NCBI RefSeq assembly: GCF_028747805.1
Contig: NZ_CP114887.1
Coordinates: 1,605,501-1,669,500 of the forward strand
Source: Solibacillus daqui
Lineage (GTDB): Bacteria > Bacillota > Bacilli > Bacillales_A > Planococcaceae
Length of the DNA stretch: 64,000 bases
Direction of reading: 5' to 3'
The notes under the pieces were generated by a model. It was not told where the DNA came from. It saw nothing but the letters and a program-made list of their open reading frames with translations, and searched no databases. The position numbers and the translations under genes are program-made. Below are positions 43,723-52,384 of the stretch, piece after piece; within the stretch, counting starts at the first letter, position 1, and the number at the start of each line of letters is the position of its first letter.

Positions 43723-44913
43723 ATGAAAAAGTGCATGTTTGTTCTTCTGATTCTCAGCCCCATTCTTATGGGGTGTTGGGACCGGAGGGAATTAAATGAG
43801 CTTGGCATTACGTTGGCAATAGGAATAGATAAAGTAGAAGATGAATACCAAGTAACTGCTCAAGTGGTTGTACCTTCGGAAATAACCATGAAAACAGGTA
43901 CTGGGCGTTCACCAGTCACCCTGTTTCAGGAGAACGGAAAAACGGTATATGAAGCCATTCGAAAAATTACAAAGACATCTCCAAGGAAAATATATCCAGG
44001 ACATCTTCGAATACTTGTGCTAGGTGAGGATTTAGCTGAAGAAGGAATAGCGAAATCCTTAGATTTACTGTCAAGAGATCGGGAACTTCGATCTGATTTC
44101 TTTGTTGTAATTGCTAAGGATATGACCGCAGAGGAAGTACTGAATGTTAGTACACCGATTGAAAGTATACCCGCCAATAAAATGTTTAACACCCTTCAAA
44201 CGTCAGAAGCTTCTTGGGCTGCAACAAACGGCATTAAGTTAGATGAGTTGATAGCCTCTATGACAAGTAGTGGAAGGGAAGCTGTATTAACAGGGATACT
44301 AGTAACAGGGGATCAAGAAATGGGATCAAGCAAACAGAATGTGGAATCGATTATTCCTTCTGCACGAATTAAATATGATAATTTAGCGGTGTTTAAGAAA
44401 GATAAACTAGTGGGCTGGTTAACTGAACGAGAAGGCAGAGGGTATAATGATATCGTCAACGAAGTGCAAAGTTCTGTAACTACTATATCTTGTCCTGAAG
44501 AGGGGAAAGCCACTATAGAGGTTATTCAAATGGATTCTAAAATTAAAGGAAAAATAAACCAAAGTAACCCTGAAGTGGATGTCAATATTAAATTAAAAGG
44601 AAATGTTGGGGAAGTAGAGTGTCAAATTAATCTTAATGACCCAGAAACATTTGTTAAGCTAGAGAAGAATACTGAAAAAGAGATGGAAGAGCTCATTAAA
44701 TCGACCATTGAAACGGTACAAAAACAGTATAAGTCAGACATATTTGGATTTGGTGAAGCCATTCATCGATCTAATCCGAAAGAATGGAAAAAGCTTAAAG
44801 AGAATTGGGATGAGGAATTCCCTGAAATGACAGCGAATGTTAACGTAGACGTAGAACTTATGCATACGGGTACAGTAGGTAATTCTTTCTTAGAAAAGAT
44901 AGAGGTTAAATAA
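43723..44913 (+). CDS. Ger(x)C family lipoprotein, receptor subunit C
   Basis: A 396-residue lipoprotein: signal MKKCMFVLLILSPILMGCW with lipobox LMGC, then the invariant WDRRELNELG of GerC proteins at the mature N-terminus. Three-domain Ger(x)C layout: VVPSEITMKTGTG, KIYPGHLRILVLGEDLAEEG, LSRDRELRSDFFVVIAKD. It anchors to the outer face of the inner spore membrane and contacts the A and B subunits. AAGGGGGTT precedes ATG, three bases after the A-subunit stop. Confidence 0.92.
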   Translation: MKKCMFVLLILSPILMGCWDRRELNELGITLAIGIDKVEDEYQVTAQVVVPSEITMKTGTGRSPVTLFQENGKTVYEAIRKITKTSPRKIYPGHLRILVLGEDLAEEGIAKSLDLLSRDRELRSDFFVVIAKDMTAEEVLNVSTPIESIPANKMFNTLQTSEASWAATNGIKLDELIASMTSSGREAVLTGILVTGDQEMGSSKQNVESIIPSARIKYDNLAVFKKDKLVGWLTEREGRGYNDIVNEVQSSVTTISCPEEGKATIEVIQMDSKIKGKINQSNPEVDVNIKLKGNVGEVECQINLNDPETFVKLEKNTEKEMEELIKSTIETVQKQYKSDIFGFGEAIHRSNPKEWKKLKENWDEEFPEMTANVNVDVELMHTGTVGNSFLEKIEVK

Positions 44914-44915
44914 TT

Positions 44916-45152
44916 ATGATAAAAAGTATAGGAATACTCCTGATTGCAGCAGCCATTCTGTGGATTGAAGCTCCACCACTCTTGGAAAAAAAGTATAAAA
45001 AAGAGTTACTTGTGTTTTCAATTCTACTTGTAATTGGGGTAGGTCTAAGTATTACACTTTTTGGATTTAAAAGACCTATTCCAAATCCATTTGATTTACT
45101 CACTTTTATTTTTAAACCGCTTAATGATTTGATTTCTCTTTTGTTGAAATAA
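44916..45152 (+). CDS. Small two-helix ger operon protein (D-type subunit)
   Basis: A 78-residue protein with two hydrophobic helices (~2-20 and ~32-50) and a short basic link (LEKKYKKELL). Small two-helix D proteins encoded in ger operons are known to modulate receptor function in Bacillus species. Two bases separate it from the C gene; AGAGGTTAAATA provides the ribosome site. Its place between C and B is unusual. Confidence 0.8.
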   Translation: MIKSIGILLIAAAILWIEAPPLLEKKYKKELLVFSILLVIGVGLSITLFGFKRPIPNPFDLLTFIFKPLNDLISLLLK

Positions 45153-45185
45153 AAGAACAGTGTAGAGGGGAAGGGATGATATGAA

Positions 45186-46304
45186 ATGATGCAAGACGTT
45201 AAAATTAATTCGTACCAATTCTTAGTCTTAGTTATTTTATTTACGATTGGTACGAGCATCTTAACCGTGCCATCAGCATTAGCAACCGATGCAAAGCAAG
45301 ACGCCTGGATTGCAGCTATAATTGGTACGGGAATCGGTCTATTAGTCATATGGCTATTCATTACTATAGCACATTGGTTCCCTAACCTCACCTATGTCCA
45401 AATCATTGAAAAACTATTTGGAAGATGGATAGGTAAAGCCTTTTCAGTATTGTTTGTGCTCATATCTCTTCTATATGCTTCAGAACTTCTGTATTATTTT
45501 GGGCTATTCCTAAACATTTATATGATGCCAAATACTCCAATGGTAGCTCTTAATATTCTTATGGCGGGGATTGTGGTGATGGGAGTCCGTCTTGGATTGG
45601 AAACCTTCGCTCGTACTGCAGAAATCTTAATTGTCGTGTTTTTCGTCTTTTTTTTCATTTTAGTGGTGTGCCTTTCACCTGATATGAACTTTGAAAACAT
45701 ACAGCCTGTATATGAGATGGGGACAAAAAAGATCGTTCAATCATCCATTTTTTACGTCATAATATCTTCAGTAAATGCGGTTGTTCTCTTAATGATTTTC
45801 CCCTCTTTTGTTAATAAAATGAAACAAGGTAAAAAAGCTTTTTTAATTGGAAACTTAATAGGCGGCATCGTCATCATCATTATTACATTTTTGAGTGTTA
45901 CGGTTTTAGGTTTTGAGAAAACGGCAGGAGAGATTTATCCAAGCTATGAATTAACCAAAAAGATAAATATCGGGAATTTTATACAGCGTATTGAGGGATT
46001 AATTGCATCACTTTGGATAATCACTCTCTATTTTAAGACGACCCTTTATTTTTATGCTTCCGTTCTAGGGATGGCACAAATTCTGAATTTGAAAGATTAC
46101 CGCCCTCTAACCTTACCGTTAGGCATGATTGCCGTTGTCCTTTCTCTCGTGATTTATCCTAATATCATCTACCAAAAACATTTTGACGATACAACGGGTA
46201 ATTCTTTAACATTATCAATCGGACTTTTTTTACCTCTTTTGTTGGTAGTCGTATATGCAATACGAAAAATAACGATAAAGAAAGAAGTAAAAACAAATGA
46301 ATAG
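45186..46304 (+). CDS. GerB-type spore germination permease, receptor subunit B
   Basis: A 372-residue, ten-helix protein of the spore germination (AgcS/APC-like) permease family: YQFLVLVILFTIGTSILTVP at the N-terminus, then WLFITIAHWFPNLTYVQIIE and FGRWIGKAFS. It binds the germinant in characterised receptors. ATG 45186 follows AGGGGAAGGG. It ends the operon, giving order A-C-D-B rather than the common A-B-C. Confidence 0.92.
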   Translation: MMQDVKINSYQFLVLVILFTIGTSILTVPSALATDAKQDAWIAAIIGTGIGLLVIWLFITIAHWFPNLTYVQIIEKLFGRWIGKAFSVLFVLISLLYASELLYYFGLFLNIYMMPNTPMVALNILMAGIVVMGVRLGLETFARTAEILIVVFFVFFFILVVCLSPDMNFENIQPVYEMGTKKIVQSSIFYVIISSVNAVVLLMIFPSFVNKMKQGKKAFLIGNLIGGIVIIIITFLSVTVLGFEKTAGEIYPSYELTKKINIGNFIQRIEGLIASLWIITLYFKTTLYFYASVLGMAQILNLKDYRPLTLPLGMIAVVLSLVIYPNIIYQKHFDDTTGNSLTLSIGLFLPLLLVVVYAIRKITIKKEVKTNE

Positions 46305-46335
46305 CTGATTATTTAGAAAAAACAAAGAGAAATAC

Positions 46336-46515
46336 GTGATAAAAACCTTTGAATTAAAAAAAGGAATTGTAGCCACTTATATGGCTATTTCAGGATTTAA
46401 TGTGCTTGTTTTCGAAAGAGATGATTGGCAATATATGCTAAGTTTTGATAAACGAGTATCAGATAAAGTTACTCCTGAAACCTTGTTAGATATAGCCAAT
46501 TCTATTGATTATTGA
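46336..46515 (+). pseudogene. C-terminal gene remnant
   Basis: An open frame from GTG 46336 encodes 59 residues (KGIVATYMAISGFNVLVFER; WQYMLSFDKRVSDKVTPETL) ending DIANSIDY. It resembles the C-terminal end of an exported or sigma-factor-associated DUF4367-type domain, but no ribosome site or upstream domain is present. Likely debris of a deleted gene. Confidence 0.4.
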
Positions 46516-46587
46516 TTCAAATTGGAAGTTTTGTTATTCAACTAACGGGGGCGATTCTGTAACAAGGATCTGCGCCCGTTTTCATTA

Positions 46588-46645
46588 AAGTGCCATTTTA
46601 CTGAACATCTTTCTTTTATGAATGGATACAAAACGACGCTTTGGG
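46588..46645 (+). repeat. Accessory intergenic repeat, near-identical to 41658-41715
   Basis: AAGTGCCATTTTACTGAACA, then CTTTCTTTTATGAATGG and ACGACGCTTTGG, preceded by an imperfect hairpin GGGGGCGATTCT...AGGATCTGCGCCC with TTTTC, in the same order as after the DinB gene. Confidence 0.75.
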
Positions 46646-46736
46646 AATACTTCTTTTCCTCTCAAATAATTTAATGGTGTATAATATTTTTAGTAAAATA
46701 TTTCCAATTTATAACAACGAGGATGTGGCGTAATAC

Positions 46737-47468
46737 ATGAAACAATTTTTGAAAGTAATTGGTTTAGAATTTCTCGTGTTAGCGTTTTTTATTGTCAATG
46801 GTGCGTATGTTTCAATAACTTCCACTAACGATCCGTTTCTCTCATATTTGGGCTTAGTACCATTTGCTTTAATGTTATACGGTTTTTTATTATTCTCTAA
46901 AAAAAGTCGAACAGCATTGAACCTATTTTCTACTCGTTCAGTAAAAGAAACATTATTATATTCAATGCCACTGTTAATTATTTTAATAATTTTATATATA
47001 GGAAATGGTGGGCTTAGTTTAGGGGATTATTCGAATGTAATTTTAGTAATGATAACTAATATACTTATTATTGCCTTTATAGAAGAAGTGATTTATAGAG
47101 GATTTATGATATCGGTATTAAGAGAAAATGGGATTATACTTGCGGTTACAGTATCAAGCCTTTTATTTGCAATAACCCATTCTTTACAACTTCTTGGTGG
47201 TCAAGACTTGTTGAGTACAATTATCCAAATAAGCTACGCATTTTCGACTGGCATGGTTTTAGCTCTATTAATCGCATTAGGACAACCGTTAATAGTTACA
47301 ATATTATTCCATGGAATCAATAATACTTTTATTGTTCTGGCTTCTAAAGATGGTGACGATATTTTTACATTTGTGATTCTTGCAATCTTAGTTACTTATT
47401 CAATTTTCCTTTATAAAAAATTAAAATCATCACAACAGCACAATCATATTTATTCATTAGAAAATTAA
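46737..47468 (+). CDS. CPBP family intramembrane metalloprotease
   Basis: A 243-residue membrane protein with six to eight helices. The CPBP/Abi motifs are intact: EEVIYRGFMI (EExxxR), LLFAITHSLQ (FxxxH) and ILFHGINNTF (HxxxN). Relatives serve in bacteriocin self-immunity or CAAX-type processing. The ribosome site is weak (GAGG). Single-gene unit; the dispersed 3'-UTR block begins at its stop codon. Confidence 0.85.
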   Translation: MKQFLKVIGLEFLVLAFFIVNGAYVSITSTNDPFLSYLGLVPFALMLYGFLLFSKKSRTALNLFSTRSVKETLLYSMPLLIILIILYIGNGGLSLGDYSNVILVMITNILIIAFIEEVIYRGFMISVLRENGIILAVTVSSLLFAITHSLQLLGGQDLLSTIIQISYAFSTGMVLALLIALGQPLIVTILFHGINNTFIVLASKDGDDIFTFVILAILVTYSIFLYKKLKSSQQHNHIYSLEN

Positions 47469-47550
47469 AAAACGTTCCCAAATGAAAGTTTTGGAATACA
47501 GAAATAGCTAAGAAATGCTGTGAAACCAACGTTTCGTTGCTTTTCCTTTG
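47469..47550 (+). repeat. Dispersed 3'-UTR block (copy 4) with small hairpin
   Basis: AACGTTCCCAAATGAAAGTT (47471-47490) directly after the CPBP stop. A CAACG-TTT-CGTTG hairpin with CTTTTCCTTT follows near 47529-47550. Confidence 0.6.
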
Positions 47551-47610
47551 AATATTGTTTATACAGCTTTTTATGCTAAGGTACCGTGTAGGAAAAGAAA
47601 TATACTATAA

Positions 47611-47646
47611 AATAGAGCAACTTGAAAAATCTCAAGTTGCTCTATT
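47611..47646 (-). terminator. Terminator of the MFS gene
   Basis: Perfect 15-bp stem AATAGAGCAACTTGA / TCAAGTTGCTCTATT with a 6-nt loop; the minus-strand MFS stop codon lies inside it. Confidence 0.75.
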
Positions 47647-48801
47647 TGTATTATAAGCTGTTTTTTTCTTACTGCTAATAGAAATGACGACAGTAATGAA
47701 TGATAAAATGATGAATATTCCACCAGCAAATGGATTTACTTCGACTGAAAGTGTATCTACAATTCCAGCCCCAATCACTGAACCAACAGCAACACCTAAA
47801 TGAAGAGCTGAATTATTCAAGCTTTGCTGAATTTCCGATGATTCAGGTGCTATTTCAATTAAATAAGATTGCATAGCTGGGGAAATCGCCCAACTGAGAA
47901 TCCCCCAAATGATAATGATTATGAGGAATACTGGAAATGAATCTGTTGAATATGGAAATATAAAGAATAAAGCGCTAAAAACGACTAGAGCAATAATCAT
48001 TGTTTTTCTTGATCCCAATAAATCTGCCATTACACCACCAAGACCTCCACCAACTACAGCAGAAAAACCGAAAATGAAATAGATGACACTAATCCAAGTA
48101 GCATTAAAATCAGAGGTTGCTTCTAAATAAGGCTTAAAATAGGCATACATAATCGTATGGCCTGTCATATAGAGGAATGTCGTTGTTAGCCCTAATGTGG
48201 TTTTGTAATTTTTAAATGCTAAAAGCTGCTTCCTCAATGGAATTTGAGGTTTCGGTTGTATTCTTCCCATTAATACATGAACCCCAATAATAGATAATGC
48301 TGTTAAAATAGTTATCAGTACGAATGGTGCTCTCCAGCCGAAATTATCTCCGATGATAAGCCCGAGCGGTACCCCTAAAACTAACGAAGCACTTACTCCC
48401 ACAGAGACGATTCCAATGGCCCTACCTTTATACTGTTCTTCTACTAAGCTAGGAGCCATAACTAAACACAATATGATTAATAGCGCTCCACTTAATGCTA
48501 AAATAATTCTTCCTATAAACAAAATAGAAAAAGTAGGTGCAAATACTGTTACGATACAACCAATTAAAAAAATGTACAAGCAAACTAATGTTAGCCTTTT
48601 TCTTTCTATTTTAGCTGTCATGACAAGTAAAATTGGCGATGTAACTGCAAAAATGACAGCAAAAACAGTGATTAGCAAACCTGCTTGGCCGATGCTTACA
48701 TGTAAATCCTCTGCAATCAAATCTAAAATCCCGCTAATAATCAGTTCAACCAGACCTATTATAAAGGATAGAATCATTAAAAAATATATACGTTTATCCA
48801 T
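47632..48801 (-). CDS. MFS transporter
   Basis: A 389-residue, twelve-helix major facilitator of the AraJ/YdhP-like drug:H+ antiporter group. Motif A-like loops are GAFSxxK-like GRAIGIVSVGVSASLVLGVP and motif C-like GLIIGDNFGWRAPF, both typical of DHA1 exporters. Minus-strand GAAGGAGACA precedes ATG. It stands alone in opposite orientation to its neighbours; no regulator is adjacent. Substrate unknown. Confidence 0.88.
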   Translation of the reverse strand: MDKRIYFLMILSFIIGLVELIISGILDLIAEDLHVSIGQAGLLITVFAVIFAVTSPILLVMTAKIERKRLTLVCLYIFLIGCIVTVFAPTFSILFIGRIILALSGALLIILCLVMAPSLVEEQYKGRAIGIVSVGVSASLVLGVPLGLIIGDNFGWRAPFVLITILTALSIIGVHVLMGRIQPKPQIPLRKQLLAFKNYKTTLGLTTTFLYMTGHTIMYAYFKPYLEATSDFNATWISVIYFIFGFSAVVGGGLGGVMADLLGSRKTMIIALVVFSALFFIFPYSTDSFPVFLIIIIIWGILSWAISPAMQSYLIEIAPESSEIQQSLNNSALHLGVAVGSVIGAGIVDTLSVEVNPFAGGIFIILSFITVVISISSKKKTAYNTNRAT

Positions 48802-49087
48802 GTTGTCTCCTTCCTAATTATATCCCAAACTATATACTATCTTTTGATGAATGTTTACTCAAGAATAAGATAATAATGTCACAATAACATAATTACATAA
48901 ATCTGAAAGGACTAGAGAAAATACGTAATTTAATTTATCAGAAAGAATGAAATAAATATGGATGATAACGGAAAAAGCAATAGGCCTATATCATTTAAGG
49001 GCCATTTAATGGAGGAATAATCCCAAGCAAAATTGAATACATATGGTAATTCGAGCATGGTATTTGTGAAAGGGGGATAAAAAAGGT

Positions 49088-50014
49088 ATGAGTAAAATAT
49101 CTTTTAATGAGTTAGAAAAGAAACTTAAAAGTATTAGAATTGAAGCTTTTGTCATCTATAAAGGGAATACACGGATCTACGAATACTTGAAGAATAAAAA
49201 GGTCGTAGAAAAGCCGTCAAAGGTTTATTCCATTACAAAGAGCATTGTTTCTATATTAATTGGAATTATGGTAGATAAAGGATTAATAAAAAATATTCAC
49301 GAACCCATTCAAAACTATTTTCCAGAAATATTAGAGTCTAATGATCCGCAAAAGAAAGAAATTACAATATTTCATTTGCTGACCATGACTTCGGGGTTAA
49401 AAGTAGGGAATTTCCAAGGATCAAAAAATTGGGTTAAATTCATACTAGGACAACCGATTATACATAAACCAGGTTCAATCTTTCAATATAATTCTGGAGA
49501 CTCTCATTTACTAAGTGCGATAATACAAAAAATTTCTGGAATTTCCACCGCTTCATTTGCTGAAAAAAATTTATTCTTTCCATTAGGGATAAATAAATAC
49601 ACTTGGCAAAGGGACCCACAAGGAATTCATGGGGGTGGTTTTAGCATTTCGTTAAATTTAGAGGATATGGTGAAGATTGGATTGTTATTTTTAAACGAAG
49701 GGCGATTTAATTCAAATCAGGTGATTTCATCCAACTGGCTCATTCAGGCAATAAGACCATATAAGCAAACTACAACCACAAAAGAAGGAATATATGGATA
49801 TGGATATCAGCTATGGACTTATGAAAATACTAAAACTAACTCCTCGATTGATTATTACTATGCTAATGGTATATTTGGACAATATATATTTATTGTTCCG
49901 AGGTTAAATATTATGGTGGTGGTAAAAAGCCAACTACGAAATGACCAGCAATCTGCACCGAGACTCATTTTCGAAGAGCTATTAGGTAGTTGGCAGGATG
50001 AGAGAGTTATTTGA
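49088..50014 (+). CDS. Serine hydrolase (beta-lactamase / class C PBP fold)
   Basis: A 308-residue cytosolic member of the serine beta-lactamase-like family. SxxK is in KVYSITKSIVSIL, the YxN-type motif is FQYNSGDSHLL, and a C-terminal HGGGFSISLNLEDM region and YYANGIFGQYIFIVP are typical of this group. There is no signal peptide, so it is likely an esterase or amidase of small molecules rather than a wall enzyme. AAAGGGGGATA precedes ATG. Single-gene unit flanked by accessory-type repeats. Confidence 0.85.
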   Translation: MSKISFNELEKKLKSIRIEAFVIYKGNTRIYEYLKNKKVVEKPSKVYSITKSIVSILIGIMVDKGLIKNIHEPIQNYFPEILESNDPQKKEITIFHLLTMTSGLKVGNFQGSKNWVKFILGQPIIHKPGSIFQYNSGDSHLLSAIIQKISGISTASFAEKNLFFPLGINKYTWQRDPQGIHGGGFSISLNLEDMVKIGLLFLNEGRFNSNQVISSNWLIQAIRPYKQTTTTKEGIYGYGYQLWTYENTKTNSSIDYYYANGIFGQYIFIVPRLNIMVVVKSQLRNDQQSAPRLIFEELLGSWQDERVI

Positions 50015-50134
50015 ACAAGTCAACTTGGCGCAATTGTTCAAGATGGAACGTTACCTAAAAACGTTTCGTAGCTTTCAACAGGAAAAGTGTTTTTTAGGGA
50101 TTTTCCGACATATCTTTTTAACAGGAGGCATCGT

Positions 50135-50764
50135 ATGTTAAAAAAGATATGGATTGCTGCTGTACTATTCATAGTGGGTGTAATCTTATTGTACTTGTTG
50201 AAAATCCCGTCCACATTGGATGCTCATGAAGTCATTCAAGAACCATTCATTTCTATAGAGCAAGCTACATTAAATATGATAGCTGAAAAACTACATGAAC
50301 GATATGTAGGAGTTGACGTGAAAACAACCTCAAACAATCAATTAGTATTACAAGTAGTGGGGGATGAAGCGTATTTCAATTCTGTTAAAACGGACATGGA
50401 ATCTCTAGTAAGAAGTGAAATTAAAAGCACGGTTTTAAAGGATTATAGTATTGTATTTAACAGATTTAATATGATTGGCGATATAAATGAAGTTATCAAC
50501 AAAGAATCTCAGCAGATGCTCGAAACGTTAATGTCAGGTCTTAAGGATTACCATGAAATTAATTATATAAGTACAGTATCGGAGCAATACATTATCATTC
50601 ATACATCTTTAAAAGGTTCGGATAAACAAGCACAAAAGGTAGCGTTGGAAATAGAACAAAAAGCGATGCATCTTTTAAATTCAATGGAACTAAAATTATC
50701 ATCAATTAGTGACCCTTTCAATATTAAAATCGTGAATGTCGGAGGGTTTGAAATTAATAGTTAG
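50135..50764 (+). CDS. Membrane-anchored protein of unknown function
   Basis: A 209-residue protein with an N-terminal anchor (MLKKIWIAAVLFIVGVILLY) and a soluble alpha/beta domain of ~180 residues outside the membrane. Two segments look related (VVGDEAYFNSVKTDMESLVR and TSLKGSDKQAQKVALEIEQK), suggesting a duplicated ~70-residue fold. Start chosen at ATG 50135 behind AGGAGGC. It ends with the 3'-UTR block and a terminator. No family recognised. Confidence 0.65.
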   Translation: MLKKIWIAAVLFIVGVILLYLLKIPSTLDAHEVIQEPFISIEQATLNMIAEKLHERYVGVDVKTTSNNQLVLQVVGDEAYFNSVKTDMESLVRSEIKSTVLKDYSIVFNRFNMIGDINEVINKESQQMLETLMSGLKDYHEINYISTVSEQYIIIHTSLKGSDKQAQKVALEIEQKAMHLLNSMELKLSSISDPFNIKIVNVGGFEINS

Positions 50765-50795
50765 CTTCATCATTGAATTAAACCAAAGTAAAAAA

Positions 50796-50870
50796 TGCGT
50801 TCCAAAATAAAAATTTGGAAATACTTACTGAAGCCAAAAAACACTTTTATTGCCGTGTTTTTTGGCTTTT
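50796..50870 (+). terminator. Dispersed 3'-UTR block (copy 5) and terminator
   Basis: A diverged block GCGTTCCAAAATAAAAATTT is followed by a perfect 13-bp stem AGCCAAAAAACAC / GTGTTTTTTGGCT (50832-50844 / 50855-50867) and T3. Confidence 0.75.
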
Positions 50871-50996
50871 GCATGCAAGCTGTATTATTTACTATTTGAA
50901 GTAGCAAGTTAAATGGCCCCTATACAATTCATACACCAATCTGGTTTTAAATACATAAAATGCAGGGAATAGTAAACTAAAAAGTAGGTGAAGGGC

Positions 50997-51374
50997 ATGC
51001 AAATAGCATTAAAATATTTTCGTCAAACGCATCATGAATATTTGTGGCTCCATTTTTTAGTCGGGGTTGTGCTAATTTTTACATCCGTCTTTTGGTTTAT
51101 CGTACCATACTTCATCATTAGCTATGGCAAGTATTCAATTTCAACATTGCAACAAGTGATACTATTATGCGCTTTGTATTTTGCGCCGTCACTGATCATT
51201 ACGCTTCATTGCTGGTTTATCAATTTTAAAGCTGTAATGAAATGGAAAGAAAATCACCCGGAAGAAAGCTGTTGGCGGTGGCTTGTTCGTTTTCAAACGA
51301 TCACCATTGTCATCGTTATCGTGTTTACGTCAATTATCTATTCGAGCCTCTTTGTAATTGATATGATTCGTTGA
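50997..51374 (+). CDS. Small integral membrane protein
   Basis: A 125-residue protein with three hydrophobic segments (~18-45, 52-75, 96-120) and a basic, Trp-rich loop (KWKENHPEESCWRWLVRF). Start at ATG 50997 after AGGTGAAGG. Two tandem copies of the head-plus-hairpin repeat follow its stop. No family recognised. Confidence 0.65.
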   Translation: MQIALKYFRQTHHEYLWLHFLVGVVLIFTSVFWFIVPYFIISYGKYSISTLQQVILLCALYFAPSLIITLHCWFINFKAVMKWKENHPEESCWRWLVRFQTITIVIVIVFTSIIYSSLFVIDMIR

Positions 51375-51388
51375 TTGTTTCTGCTAGT

Positions 51389-51452
51389 AGTGCTCCTGTC
51401 GCTATGCTATCGTCGCAAATCCCACCCTAACCTATAACGGAGGTTAGGGTGT
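51389..51452 (+). repeat. Head-plus-variable-hairpin element, copy A
   Basis: Head AGTGCTCCTGTCGCTATGCT and on to CGTCGCAAATC, then a perfect 11-bp stem CACCCTAACCT / AGGTTAGGGTG (51423-51433 / 51441-51451) with 7-nt loop ATAACGG. Confidence 0.8.
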
Positions 51453-51458
51453 AAAAAA

Positions 51459-51523
51459 AGTGCTCCTGTCGCTACGCTTTCGTCGCAAATCGTACGTCAA
51501 CCTGTTACGGAGGTTGACGTACG
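51459..51523 (+). repeat. Head-plus-variable-hairpin element, copy B
   Basis: Same head as copy A with two changes (CTACGCTTTCGTCGC), then a perfect 13-bp stem CGTACGTCAACCT / AGGTTGACGTACG (51491-51503 / 51511-51523) with 7-nt loop GTTACGG. Tandem with copy A at 70-bp spacing. Confidence 0.8.
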
Positions 51524-51618
51524 ATTCCCAGACAAAAAATGTTCACAAACGAAAAGAGGGTAATGTTTGTGAAAATTTGGTACGATTGATGCATCAATGT
51601 GAGGGGGATTTGAGCAGC

Positions 51619-52329
51619 ATGAACACAGATTTAAATGTCATCTTAGCGTTTGGTGCTGGCTTTTTAAGTTTTATTTCGCCATGCACCTTACCGCTTTATC
51701 CTGCATTTCTGTCGTATATTACCGGCATGACGTTAGACGAGCTTAAAGGCGAGCGAGGGATGATGCAAAAACGAGCTATCTTACATACTTTATTTTTCCT
51801 ACTTGGTTTTTCGATTATCTTTATTGCAATTGGCTTTGGTACATCATTTGCACAAGAGTTTTTCTGGCAATATCAAGACTTAATGCGCCAAATTGGGGCG
51901 ATTTTAATCGTGACATTTGGCTTAATGATCGTTGGCTTATTACAAATTGATTTTTTAATGAAGGATCGCAAATTTCAATTTAAACATCGTCCATCGGGCT
52001 ATTTTGGTTCGGTATTAATTGGTTTATCATTTGCGGCAGGTTGGACGCCGTGTACAGGGCCGATTTTAATGTCAATTATTGCGCTAGGTGGGACTAATCC
52101 TGATTCTGCGATGTGGTATATGCTTGCATATTATTTAGGCTTTGCAATCCCATTCTTTACGTTATCATTCTTCATCTCTCGTATGAACTGGATTCGTGAG
52201 CATAGTCAAAAAATCGTGAAAATTGGTGGCTATATTATGATTGCTGTCGGAATTTTATTATTCTTTGATGGACTTACATACATCATCACGATTTTTACTT
52301 CAATTTTTGGAGGCTTTACAGGGTTCTAA
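51619..52329 (+). CDS. ccdA: Cytochrome c biogenesis protein CcdA
   Basis: A 236-residue, six-helix thiol-disulfide transporter that passes electrons from cytosolic thioredoxin across the membrane. Its paired redox cysteines are in SFISPCTLPLYPAF and GWTPCTGPILMS. In B. subtilis it serves cytochrome c maturation and spore development. ATG 51619 follows GAGGGGG; longer frames upstream run into repeat copy B and are not coding. Followed by the response regulator and ccdC genes as in B. subtilis. Confidence 0.93.
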   Translation: MNTDLNVILAFGAGFLSFISPCTLPLYPAFLSYITGMTLDELKGERGMMQKRAILHTLFFLLGFSIIFIAIGFGTSFAQEFFWQYQDLMRQIGAILIVTFGLMIVGLLQIDFLMKDRKFQFKHRPSGYFGSVLIGLSFAAGWTPCTGPILMSIIALGGTNPDSAMWYMLAYYLGFAIPFFTLSFFISRMNWIREHSQKIVKIGGYIMIAVGILLFFDGLTYIITIFTSIFGGFTGF

Positions 52330-52384
52330 TAGTTTCGTGCGCAATTTTTGCGTGTTATACTAAGGAAAGTAGTGTGGTTGCTAA

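Noticed and set aside
32700..49010. True integron
   Set aside because: No tyrosine recombinase of the IntI type and no attC with paired R/L boxes could be identified; only a cassette-like layout remains.
51460..51618. N-terminal extension of CcdA by 53 codons
   Set aside because: It is encoded by repeat copy B; the CcdA family starts at the downstream ATG behind GAGGGGG.
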